Origin: Viridibacterium sediminicola
Lineage (GTDB): Bacteria > Pseudomonadota > Gammaproteobacteria > Burkholderiales > Rhodocyclaceae
Reading direction: 5' to 3'
NCBI RefSeq assembly: GCF_039631295.1
Contig: NZ_JBDIVE010000006.1
Location: 1 to 64,000, forward strand
Length of the DNA: 64,000 nt
Shown here: piece by piece, positions 25,863-33,854 of the stretch
Position numbering within the stretch: position 1 is the stretch's first letter
Layout: the number at the start of each line of letters is the position of its first letter
Translations under genes and position numbers: made by a program
Notes under the pieces: model-generated
Database searches by the model: none
The model's input: only the letters and a program-made list of their open reading frames with translations
What the model was told of the DNA's origin: nothing

Positions 25863-27656
25863 TTACTCGACGATTTCTTCGCCGCTGGCCAGCAGATGCG
25901 CGTAGGCACCATTGGCGGCGAGCAGTTCGTTGTGGGTGCCGATCTCGACGATGCGGCCGCGCTCCATCACGACGATGCGATTGGCATCGCGGATGGTGGT
26001 CAGGCGATGTGCGATGACCAGTACGGTACGGTTGCGGCGCAGTTCCACCAGCGCTTCGCGCACCACGCGTTCGGACTCGTTGTCGAGCGCCGAGGTCGCT
26101 TCGTCGAGGAGCAGGATCGGCGCGTTCTTGTAGAAGGCGCGGGCAATCGCGATGCGCTGGCGCTGGCCGCCGGAGAGCCGATTGCCATTGGTGCCGATGC
26201 GCGTCTCGAAGCCCTCGGGCAGGGCGCGGATGAAGTCCAGCGCGCCAGCCTGGCGGGCAGCCTCTTCGAGCGCCTGGGGCGTGATCTGCTGTTGCCCGTA
26301 GGCGATGTTGGCGGCGACCGTGTCGTCGAACAGCGCAGCATGCTGGCCGACCAGGGCCAGCTGGCTGCGCAGGTTGTCCAGCGGCAGTGCGTGGATGTCG
26401 ATGCCATCGATGAGGATGCGTCCTGCCGCGGGCTCGAAGAAGCGCGCGATCAGGCCCATCAGCGTGGTCTTGCCGCTGCCCGAGGCACCAACGAAGGCGA
26501 CGGTTTCACCCGCTGCAACATCGAGCGTGAAATCGCTCAGCGCCGCGTGTTCCTGATTCGGATAGCTGAAGGCCAGTTGCTCGATGCGCAGGGCGCCGCG
26601 CGCACGTTCCAGCTTCAGCTGGCCCTGGTCTTCTTCGGCGGGCGCGTCGAGCAGCTCGAAAATGCTTTGCGCACCGGCCAGCCCGCGCTGGATCGTCGAA
26701 TTCACATTGGTCAAGCGGCGAATCGGCTCGAACAGCAAGGCCATCGTCGTGATGTAGGCGACGAATTCGCCGGACGAGAAATTGCGGCTGTGCGACAGCG
26801 AAGTCGCCACGAAGATGACGATGGCAATCGCCGCCGAAGCGAGGATCTGCACCAGGGGCACATTCGCCGAGGAGACGCGCACCACGCGCATGGTTTCGTG
26901 ACGCAGGCGTTCGCCGATGCGCTTGAAGCGCTGGTTCTCGTGTGCCTGGGTGCCGAAGATCTTGATCTCGCGCAGGCCCGACAATGACTCTTCGATCGAG
27001 CCGGTCAGCTGCGCCATGGTGCTTTGCTGGTCGCGGCTGGAGTTGCGCATCTTGCTGCTGGCCTGGCGGATGATCCAGGCAATCACCGGCGCGATGGCGA
27101 GAATCACCAGGGTCAGCTCCCAGGCCTGGTAGAGCAGGGTGGTGGTGAGGAAGAGGATGTAGAGCGAATCCTGGATCACCACGATCCAGGCCGTCGACAG
27201 CGCGCTGCCAGCCTGGTTGATGTCGTAGGAGAGGCGCGAGAGCATGCGCGCCGGCGTCTGGCGGATGTGCTCGGCCAGCGGCAGGCGCATCTGGTGTGCG
27301 AAGACGTCTTCGCGGATGTCCTGGATCGCCTTGTTGGCCACCCACTGGCTGGCGACGCTGGCAACGTAATCGGCGAGGCCCTTGACCACGGCGGTAGCGA
27401 AGATCAGCAGTGGAATCAGGCGGATGTCCTGCGCGATGTCGTGCATCAGCCGTGTCAGGAAGGAGGCGCCGTGCGGCAACACGCTCTGGCTTGCGCCGTG
27501 GGCATTGAAGTTGTCGATCAGCGGCTGCAGCAAGGCCGGCATCACCGGCTGGCAGGCTGCCGCCACCGCCATGGCGATGAACGACATCGCGATCACCCGC
27601 CAGTAGGGCTTGATGTAGGCCAGCAGGCGCTGGTAGAGGACGATGCTGTCTTTCAT
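25863..27656 (-). CDS. msbA: Lipid A export ABC transporter MsbA (permease/ATPase)
   Basis: A 597-residue half-transporter that flips lipid A-core across the inner membrane as a homodimer. Six membrane helices fill about residues 15-330 (first: VIAMSFIAMAVAAACQPVM). The ATPase domain carries Walker A FVGASGSGKTTLMG, the signature NRLSGGQRQRIAIARA, Walker B PILLLDEATSALD and the H-loop IAHRLTTI. Length and layout fit MsbA. Peptide or drug exporters of the same fold cannot be fully excluded, but adjacency to lipid-linked genes supports it. Confidence 0.88.
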   Translation of the reverse strand: MKDSIVLYQRLLAYIKPYWRVIAMSFIAMAVAAACQPVMPALLQPLIDNFNAHGASQSVLPHGASFLTRLMHDIAQDIRLIPLLIFATAVVKGLADYVASVASQWVANKAIQDIREDVFAHQMRLPLAEHIRQTPARMLSRLSYDINQAGSALSTAWIVVIQDSLYILFLTTTLLYQAWELTLVILAIAPVIAWIIRQASSKMRNSSRDQQSTMAQLTGSIEESLSGLREIKIFGTQAHENQRFKRIGERLRHETMRVVRVSSANVPLVQILASAAIAIVIFVATSLSHSRNFSSGEFVAYITTMALLFEPIRRLTNVNSTIQRGLAGAQSIFELLDAPAEEDQGQLKLERARGALRIEQLAFSYPNQEHAALSDFTLDVAAGETVAFVGASGSGKTTLMGLIARFFEPAAGRILIDGIDIHALPLDNLRSQLALVGQHAALFDDTVAANIAYGQQQITPQALEEAARQAGALDFIRALPEGFETRIGTNGNRLSGGQRQRIAIARAFYKNAPILLLDEATSALDNESERVVREALVELRRNRTVLVIAHRLTTIRDANRIVVMERGRIVEIGTHNELLAANGAYAHLLASGEEIVE

Positions 27657-27663
27657 GCGTCCC

Positions 27664-28350
27664 TCACTCGCGCCGCAACAGCTTGTCGACGATGAAGTCG
27701 GCCCAGCCGCGCACCTTGAAATCGGCTTTCACCGTGTCGCGCACATACTGCTCGTTCAGCCATTGGCTGAAGCTCGTTGGCTGCGCGGCATTGCTTGCTT
27801 CATAGCGCTCGAAGAAAAAGTCGAGGATGCCGGTCTTGGAGCCCTTGAGGTGGCCATAGGTCCAGTCCAGCTCGGCTTTGGCCTGGGCCACCGGCTCGCC
27901 CAAACGAAAGATGCGGTACAGCGCTGCGGCGAATCCGGCGCGGTCGGCGCCCGACTTGCAGTGGATCAGCGCCGGGTATTCGATGCTGTCGAACAGCGCC
28001 TGCGTGGCCAGCACGGCCTGCGTCTCCGGCGCGCTGCGCGAGAGGATGCCTTTGTGATTGATGAGGGTGATGCCCAGCTCGCGGCAGACATCTTCTTCCA
28101 GCGCATAGCGCAGGGTCTGGTCGGCGCCGCGCAGATTGATGATGGTCTTGATGCCGTACTTGCGCTGGTATTTGCGGATCTGCGTCGGGCTCGGCTGGCT
28201 GCTGCGATAAAGGCCGCCGGGCAGGGCGTAGAGATTGTTGTAGAGCACGCGGAACAGGCCGTGGTCGACGAAGAGCATGTCCAGCCAGGCGAGCAGGCGG
28301 CGCCAGGGAGTATCGAGACGGGCAGTTGGCGCGGCAGTGGGATGGCTCAA
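27664..28350 (-). CDS. Dual-specificity/tyrosine-type phosphatase
   Basis: A 228-residue phosphatase with the Cx5R active-site loop HCKSGADRAG (Cys131, Arg137) and the preceding strands GGLYRSSQPSPTQI and IKTIINLRGAD, the usual opening of bacterial DSP-like enzymes. The substrate may be a phosphotyrosine protein, or a phospholipid or lipid A phosphate as in related PTP-like lipid phosphatases. It starts the operon with msbA, 7 bases apart, which favours a membrane-lipid role (inference). No cleavable signal peptide is evident. Confidence 0.85.
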   Translation of the reverse strand: MSHPTAAPTARLDTPWRRLLAWLDMLFVDHGLFRVLYNNLYALPGGLYRSSQPSPTQIRKYQRKYGIKTIINLRGADQTLRYALEEDVCRELGITLINHKGILSRSAPETQAVLATQALFDSIEYPALIHCKSGADRAGFAAALYRIFRLGEPVAQAKAELDWTYGHLKGSKTGILDFFFERYEASNAAQPTSFSQWLNEQYVRDTVKADFKVRGWADFIVDKLLRRE

Positions 28351-28455
28351 AACGGTGTTCCGGAAGGCGAAGGGGCGAATTATCGCCGAATTCGGTGATC
28401 AGGCGGCAAGCTTCCGGACAAGCTCGGCCGACAAAGCTGGGTAATAATCCTTTCC

Positions 28456-30291
28456 ATGACACACAAGAAAAAACCGGCTTCCGGCCTGCTCGCCCAGCTG
28501 ATCGCGCCGCAGCGCCAGAATGCGGCGCCCCCGGCGCTGCTCGCACAATGGCTGGAGCAGGGGCTGGGCTTTCATCGTGCGGGCGATCTGGACGCTGCCG
28601 CGCGGCTCTACCAGCAGGTGCTGGCGCAGGCGCCGCGTCATCCTGAAGCGCTGACCCGGCTGGGCACCTTGCATCTGCAGCGCGGCGAGCTGGAGGCCGG
28701 TGTGCGCCTGCTCGATGAATCGCTCAAGATCAAGCCGGAGCAGGCGCATGCGCTCAATAACCGCGCCACCGCTCTCAAGGATCTCAAGCGCTTCGATGAA
28801 GCCCTGGCCGACTACGCACGCGCCACCGCGCTGGCGCCGGATTATGTCGACGCGCATGCCAACCGCGCCTTGCTGCTTGGCCAGCTCGGCCGTGCCGACG
28901 AAGCGCTGGCCGCGCATGAGCGGGTGATCGCGCTGCGCCCCAGCCAGGTCGAGGCGCATCACATGCGCGCCGTGATCATGCAGGAACGCGGCAATCTGGC
29001 CGAAGCGCTGGCCAGCTACGAAGCAGTGCTGCGCTTGCAGTCTGGCCATGTCGATGCCCTGGTCGGGCGCGGCATCGTGCTTGCGCGTCAGCGCCATCTG
29101 ACTGCGGCCTTGGCCAGTTACGATGCGGCGCTGCGCCAGCAGCCGGGCAATCTGAGCGCCTTGAACAACCGTGGCCTGGTGCTGCGCGAGCTGGGGCGCT
29201 TCGAGGAAGCGCTGGCCTGTTACGCGCAGGCGCTGGCTATCGATCCGGCGCATGCCGATGTGCTGACCAATCGCGGCATCGTGTTCAGCGATATGCGTCG
29301 CTTGGATGAAGCCGAGGAAAGCCAGCTGCGCGCCATCGCGGCACAGCCCGAGCATGCCGATGCAAACTGGAATCTGGCCCTGCTGCGTCTGATGCGTGGC
29401 GATTATCTGCGCGGCTGGGCGGGCTACGAATGGCGCTGGCGCACTTCGCGCATCGCGCCGCTGGCGCGGAATTTTCCGCAGCCGCTTTGGCTGGGCGATG
29501 TCGATTTGCAGGGCAAGACCATCTTGCTGCATGCCGAGCAAGGTTTCGGCGACACGATCCAGTTCTGTCGCTATGCGCCGCTGGTGTTGACGCTTGGTGC
29601 CCGCGTCGTGCTGGAGGTGCAGCCGGCGCTGCGCGATCTGCTGCGCAGCCTGCACCCGCAGATCAGCGTGCTGGCGCGTGGCGAGAGCTTGCCCGCGTTT
29701 GAATACCAGTGCCCGCTGATGAGCCTGCCGCTGGCCTTTGCCAGCAGCTTGCAGAGCGTGCCGGCCGCGCCCGCCTACCTGCAGGCGGATAGCGCGCGGC
29801 GGCAGGACTGGCAGGCGCAGCTGGGGGCGCACCGCCGGCGCCGCATCGGTCTGGTGTGGAGCGGCAACCCGAGCTATGGCAATGATCACAAGCGCAGCAT
29901 CGAACTGGCGGCGCTGCGCCCGCTGCTGGCGCGGGACGCCGAGTTCCATTGCCTGCAAAAAGAGATTCGCCCCACGGATCTGCCCTTGCTGGCGGATCTG
30001 CCGATCCAGCTCTGGCAGGATCGCCTGCACAGTTTTGCGGATACCGCCGCGCTGATCAGCGAGCTTGATCTGGTCATCTCGGTCGATACGGCGGTAGCGC
30101 ATCTGGCGGCGGCGCTGGGCAAGCCGACCTGGATCCTGCTCCCGTTGACGCCGGATTTTCGCTGGTTGCTCGAAGGCGAGCGCAGCGCCTGGTATCCGGG
30201 CGTGCGCCTGTTCCGCCAGCAGCAATTCGGCGATTGGGGCGCGCCGCTGCAGGCTGTCTGCATGGCCTTGCAAGGCGAGACCGGCGCCTGA
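28456..30291 (+). CDS. TPR-repeat protein with glycosyltransferase-like C-terminal domain
   Basis: 611 residues. About residues 30-300 form some eight tetratricopeptide repeats (for example HAEALTRLGTLHLQRGEL-like units: HPEALTRLGTLHLQRGELEA and HADVLTNRGIVFSDMRRLDE). The C-terminal half (about 330-600) is a GT-B-like glycosyltransferase related to GT9/GT41: KTILLHAEQGFGDTIQFCRY, then GLVWSGNPSYGNDHKRSI and LVISVDTAVAHLAAALGKPT. This architecture occurs in bacterial OGT-like proteins that modify proteins or help surface-glycan assembly. The acceptor is not evident. It is divergent from the phosphatase-msbA operon. Confidence 0.88.
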   Translation: MTHKKKPASGLLAQLIAPQRQNAAPPALLAQWLEQGLGFHRAGDLDAAARLYQQVLAQAPRHPEALTRLGTLHLQRGELEAGVRLLDESLKIKPEQAHALNNRATALKDLKRFDEALADYARATALAPDYVDAHANRALLLGQLGRADEALAAHERVIALRPSQVEAHHMRAVIMQERGNLAEALASYEAVLRLQSGHVDALVGRGIVLARQRHLTAALASYDAALRQQPGNLSALNNRGLVLRELGRFEEALACYAQALAIDPAHADVLTNRGIVFSDMRRLDEAEESQLRAIAAQPEHADANWNLALLRLMRGDYLRGWAGYEWRWRTSRIAPLARNFPQPLWLGDVDLQGKTILLHAEQGFGDTIQFCRYAPLVLTLGARVVLEVQPALRDLLRSLHPQISVLARGESLPAFEYQCPLMSLPLAFASSLQSVPAAPAYLQADSARRQDWQAQLGAHRRRRIGLVWSGNPSYGNDHKRSIELAALRPLLARDAEFHCLQKEIRPTDLPLLADLPIQLWQDRLHSFADTAALISELDLVISVDTAVAHLAAALGKPTWILLPLTPDFRWLLEGERSAWYPGVRLFRQQQFGDWGAPLQAVCMALQGETGA

Positions 30292-30312
30292 ACAAAAAAG
30301 CTGCCCGCAGGC

Positions 30313-30503
30313 TAATGCAGTTCCGTTAAGACATATTCAGTTTTGGGGGACGAATTTTCGACGCAAAGGACGCGAAGAAAGACAGAAGGTCCACACAGGA
30401 AACCCAAAAATCGTTTTCCTTTGTGGACCTTTTCTTTTCCTTTGCGTCCTTTGCGTCAAAAGCCAGCGCATCAAACATGCACATAGCTTAACTGAACGGT
30501 ATG
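30313..30503. mobile_element. IS4-like miniature element (MITE), 191 bp
   Basis: The same 13 bases, GCTGCCCGCAGGC, stand on both sides (30300-30312 and 30504-30516) as a target duplication. The ends are imperfect inverted repeats: TAATGCAGTTCCGTTAAG at the left and, reverse-complemented from the right, CATACCGTTCAGTTAAG. This end type and duplication length are known from IS4-family insertion sequences. No transposase is encoded. The interior is a long palindrome (30355-30460). Confidence 0.8.
30355..30460. repeat. Long imperfect palindrome inside the MITE
   Basis: Arms of about 45 bases: TTTTCGACGCAAAGGACGCG at the left against CCTTTGCGTCCTTTGCGTCA with trailing AAA at the right, plus an inner pair AGGTCCACA and TGTGGACCT. 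The transcript from either side would fold into a long hairpin, which could substitute for the terminator the element disrupted. Confidence 0.8.
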
Positions 30504-30542
30504 GCTGCCCGCAGGCCGCTTTTGTCGGGGCGATGCGGCGGA

Positions 30543-32642
30543 TCAGGACATCTGCTGGATCGCGCGCAGCAGGCTGCGTTGCTTTTCAGTGGTGACGAAC
30601 TTGTCGTAGACCGGGCGCATCGCATCCTGGAAAGGTTTGCGGTCGGCGCCGGAGACAAAGGTGGTGCCGGCCGCGGTGAGCGACTTGCGTGCTGCACTTT
30701 CCTTCTCCGACCAGAAGCGGCGCATGCTCGGCACCGAAGCTTTGGCTGCGTCCTTGATCAGCTGGCGGTCTTCTTCCGACAGACTGTCCCAGATCTTCTT
30801 GGAGAAAATCAGCACATCCGGTGCCATCGAGTGTTCGGTGCTGGAGAAGTACTTGAACACATTGAAGTGCTTGAAACTCTCGTAGGCGAGCAGATTGTTC
30901 TCGGCGGCGTCGATCAGGCCAGTGCGCTGGCCGCTGATGATTTCGTCAATCGACATCGGCGTTGCCGTCGCGCCCATGGCATTGGCCACGGCGATCCACA
31001 GATCGGACTGCGGCACGCGCAGCTTCATGCCACGCACATCGGCGAGGCTGCGCACCGGCTTGTTGGTGTAGATCGAGCGCACGCCGCTGTCATAGAAGGC
31101 GAGGCCGACATAGCCCTCATTGACGCAGGAGGCGAGGATCTCTTCGCCGATGCTGCCATCCATTGCGCGCTGCATGTGTTCGATGGATTTGAACAGGAAG
31201 GGCAGGGTCGGGATGATGGTTTCCGGACAGCTCTTGTTGAGCGGCGAGATATTCACCCGCGCCATGTCCAGCGCGCCGCTCTTGAGCTGCTCCAGGGCTT
31301 CCTTCTCGGAACCGAATGAACCACCGGCATAGACCTTGAGCTGGATGCGGCCATTGCTGCGTTGTTTCAGCGTCTCGCCCATCGCGTGCAGGGCGCGCAC
31401 GGTCGGGAAATCTTCGCTCTGGATGTCGGCGACGCGGATCTCGATCTTCTGCTGCGCATTGGCATCGACGCGATAGCTGGCGAGCAGGCGCGAGATGTCG
31501 CGGCTCATGCGGGAGAGGCGGCCGACCGCCTCGGCCGAGGTGGTGGCGGCAGCGGAGTTTTGTTCGCTCATCTGCGCGATCTGCTCGATGTTGCGAGCGA
31601 TGGTCGTGCTGCCCACCTGCTGTTCGCGGATCGCGCCGGAGATCTCTTCCACCACCGAGGCGGCGGCCGTCGAGCCTTCCTTGATGCGCTCGATGGATTC
31701 GCCGGCCTGGCGTGCGTTGTCTACGCCTTGTGTCACCGAAGCCTCGGTGGCTTCCATGCTGGTTACCGCCAGTTTGGCGCTCTCCTGCATGCGTCCGAGC
31801 AGGTGGCTGATGTCCTGTGTGGATTTCGAGGTGCGTTCGGCGAGCTTGCGCACTTCGTCAGCGACGACCGCGAAGCCGCGCCCTTGCTCGCCGGCACGCG
31901 CCGCTTCGATGGCCGCGTTGAGCGCCAGCAGATTGGTCTGGTCGGCAATCTCGCGAATCATGTTGGCCACCGACGAGATGCTGTCACAGTCGCTGCGCAG
32001 GGCCTTGATGCGGCCGGCAGCGTCACGCACCGAATCAGAAATGGTCTGGATGCCGGTCAGTGTGGTGAGCAGCACTTCCGCGCTGTGATCGGCAATCTCG
32101 CGCGACTCCTGGGTGTGCTGGTTGGCATCACGTGCCTGCTGGGCGACCATCGAGATGCTCACCGTCATCTGCTGCACCGAGGCCGCCATATTGGTCGAGG
32201 CATCGCTCTGGATGCTGGAATTGCGGGCGATGCGCCGTGATGAGCGATCCGCATCCTCGGTCACTTCGAGCATCTGCGCCGTGGAGGCCTGCATCTCGAT
32301 GAAATTCTGGCGCAGGCGGCTGATCAGCCGGTTGTAAGCCTCGACGATCTGCCCCAGTTCGTCGCTGGAGTGCAGCGTGATCGAGGCAGTGAAATCCAGA
32401 TTGTCCGCCGTGTGGGCGATGGCCGAGTGGATCGTGTTGAGTGGCCGCGCCAGCGTGCGTGCCAGCATCCAGCCCAGCGCGGCAGAGATCGTCAGGCCAA
32501 GCAGCCCACAGACGATGACCGCGCTGCGCGCGTCACTCAGCGCTTCATTACCCGACAAGGCGTTGACCGCCACCAGCATCACCAGCAGGGTGCTCAGCAA
32601 AGCAGCGCCCACCATCACAAGGATCTTGCGAGTAATAGACAT
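30543..32642 (-). CDS. Chemoreceptor (MCP) fused to a C-terminal TRAP-type DctP binding domain
   Basis: 699 residues in one uninterrupted frame. Two helices, about 7-28 and 41-62, are joined by only about 12 residues, so no periplasmic sensor domain exists. A HAMP segment (about 60-115) follows (RPLNTIHSAIAHTADNLDF, DELGQIVEAYNRL). The MCP signalling domain spans about 130-390, with hairpin tip EIADQTNLLALNAAIEAARA and GEQGRGFAVVADEVRKLAER. From about 399 to 695 the chain is a DctP/SiaP-like solute-binding protein: FPTVRALHAMGETLKQRSNG, FGSEKEALEQLKSGALDMAR, GMKLRVPQS with the carboxylate-binding Arg542, and LIDAAENNLLAYESFKHFNV. No membrane helix or signal lies before the binding domain, so it should be cytoplasmic. 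GGAGAC precedes the ATG. Confidence 0.93.
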   Translation of the reverse strand: MSITRKILVMVGAALLSTLLVMLVAVNALSGNEALSDARSAVIVCGLLGLTISAALGWMLARTLARPLNTIHSAIAHTADNLDFTASITLHSSDELGQIVEAYNRLISRLRQNFIEMQASTAQMLEVTEDADRSSRRIARNSSIQSDASTNMAASVQQMTVSISMVAQQARDANQHTQESREIADHSAEVLLTTLTGIQTISDSVRDAAGRIKALRSDCDSISSVANMIREIADQTNLLALNAAIEAARAGEQGRGFAVVADEVRKLAERTSKSTQDISHLLGRMQESAKLAVTSMEATEASVTQGVDNARQAGESIERIKEGSTAAASVVEEISGAIREQQVGSTTIARNIEQIAQMSEQNSAAATTSAEAVGRLSRMSRDISRLLASYRVDANAQQKIEIRVADIQSEDFPTVRALHAMGETLKQRSNGRIQLKVYAGGSFGSEKEALEQLKSGALDMARVNISPLNKSCPETIIPTLPFLFKSIEHMQRAMDGSIGEEILASCVNEGYVGLAFYDSGVRSIYTNKPVRSLADVRGMKLRVPQSDLWIAVANAMGATATPMSIDEIISGQRTGLIDAAENNLLAYESFKHFNVFKYFSSTEHSMAPDVLIFSKKIWDSLSEEDRQLIKDAAKASVPSMRRFWSEKESAARKSLTAAGTTFVSGADRKPFQDAMRPVYDKFVTTEKQRSLLRAIQQMS

Positions 32643-32840
32643 CCGTGTCTCCAGCTATCTTGTTATGCTGCGCCGCCTCGGAAAACGGGCGGCTGATGGG
32701 CGTGTGCCGCACCCTCCGGACGCAACACTCGCTGCACAACAAGAACGGCTGGAGTGACGAAAAGCTTTAGGGAAAACAGTTAACTAAAGTGATAGATCCT
32801 GTGACGATTTTCACAGTGCTTGATGCAGCACAGGCATGAT

Positions 32841-33854
32841 TTATTCAGGCAGCTGATCGGCGCGCAGCAGCAAGACCTTTTCCTCTTCGCTGGCATTGCT
32901 CAGCCAGACCGCTTCGAGGGTCGGGAAGGCGGCTTCGAATTGCTCACGGTTATGGCCGACTTCGACCAGCAAGATGCCGTTTTCGCTGAGGTGCTGACGC
33001 GCGCCGGCAATGATCTGGCGCACGATGTCCATGCCATCGTCGCCCGCGCCAAGGGCCATCGCAGGTTCATGCAGATATTCGTCGGGTAGCGACTCGACCG
33101 AGGCTTGCGTTACGTAGGGCGGATTGGAGAGGATCAGGTCGTAGCGCTCTGCGCCGAGTGCGGCGAAGACGTCGGACTCGATCAGGCGAATACGCTCGCC
33201 GAGCTGATATTCATCGACATTGAGCTGGGCGACCGCCAGTGCATCCGGCGAGAGGTCGATGGCGTCGATCTGCGCATTCGGGAAGCGATGCGCCATCAGG
33301 ATTGCCAGGCAGCCCGAGCCGGTGCACAGATCCAGCGCGGTCGCCACCTCTTCGTCGTCTTCAATCCATGGCGCCAGGCCGCCTTCGATCAGTTCTGCAC
33401 AGAAGGAGCGCGGCACGATCACGCGTTCGTCGACATAGAAGCGGAAGTCACCCAGCCAGGCTTCCTTGGTGAGGTAAGCCGATGGAATGCGTTCGTCACT
33501 GCGGCGATGGATGATGGCCAGCACTTCGGCGCGTTCGTCACTCGGAATGCAGGCGTCCAGGAACGGTTCCAGGCGGTCCAGCGGCAGGTGCAGCGTACGC
33601 AGCACCAGATAGACCGCTTCGTCGTAGGCGTCCTGCAGGCCGTGACCAAAGAACAGGTTCTTGCGATTGAAGCGGCTGGTCGCGTAGCGAACGAGGTCGC
33701 GGACGGTCACCAGTTCGTCAATGGGGCTGTGCTCATGCTCGTGATCGTGGTCGTGATCATGCCCCTGACAATGTGTGTGATCGTGTTCAGGAGCCGGCTC
33801 CTTGCCGAAGGCGCCTTCCCAAGTGTTGTGGTATTCGTATGCTGAAGAAGTCAT
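32841..33854 (-). CDS. prmB: Ribosomal protein L3 glutamine methyltransferase PrmB, with His-rich N-terminus
   Basis: Transfers methyl from S-adenosylmethionine to a glutamine of ribosomal protein L3. The 337 residues contain the class I methyltransferase motif LDLCTGSGCLAILMAHRFP and the glutamine-binding LILSNPPYVTQASVESLPDE. The N-terminal helical domain starts at about residue 44 (IDELVTVRDLVRYATSRFNR), as in other PrmB proteins. Ahead of it is an unusual extension with about ten His in 20 residues (EHDHTHCQGHDHDHDHEHEH). The ATG overlaps the dapE stop (ATGA). A GTG at about codon 48 is the only alternative start near the usual family N-terminus. Confidence 0.9.
   Translation of the reverse strand: MTSSAYEYHNTWEGAFGKEPAPEHDHTHCQGHDHDHDHEHEHSPIDELVTVRDLVRYATSRFNRKNLFFGHGLQDAYDEAVYLVLRTLHLPLDRLEPFLDACIPSDERAEVLAIIHRRSDERIPSAYLTKEAWLGDFRFYVDERVIVPRSFCAELIEGGLAPWIEDDEEVATALDLCTGSGCLAILMAHRFPNAQIDAIDLSPDALAVAQLNVDEYQLGERIRLIESDVFAALGAERYDLILSNPPYVTQASVESLPDEYLHEPAMALGAGDDGMDIVRQIIAGARQHLSENGILLVEVGHNREQFEAAFPTLEAVWLSNASEEEKVLLLRADQLPE

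Larger units (their letters stand above)
30294..30522. terminator. Bidirectional terminator split by an insertion
   Basis: Joining AAAAAAGCTGCCCGCAGGC (30294-30312) to CGCTTTT (30517-30523) across the inserted element restores AAAAGC-t-GCC-CGCA-GGC-c-GCTTTT. That is a stem of 6+3 pairs with A and T flanks, placed exactly between two convergent genes. The insertion duplicates 13 bases and separates the two arms, so each gene now keeps one half plus whatever hairpin the insert supplies. Confidence 0.65.

Noticed and set aside
28399..30273. Minus-strand open frame opposite the TPR gene
   Set aside because: It is a shadow of the TPR repeats; the repeated look comes from the sense-strand TPR units.
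30355..30460. CRISPR-like repeat CGCAAAGGACGCG
   Set aside because: It occurs as inverted arms of one palindrome, not as regularly spaced direct repeats with spacers.
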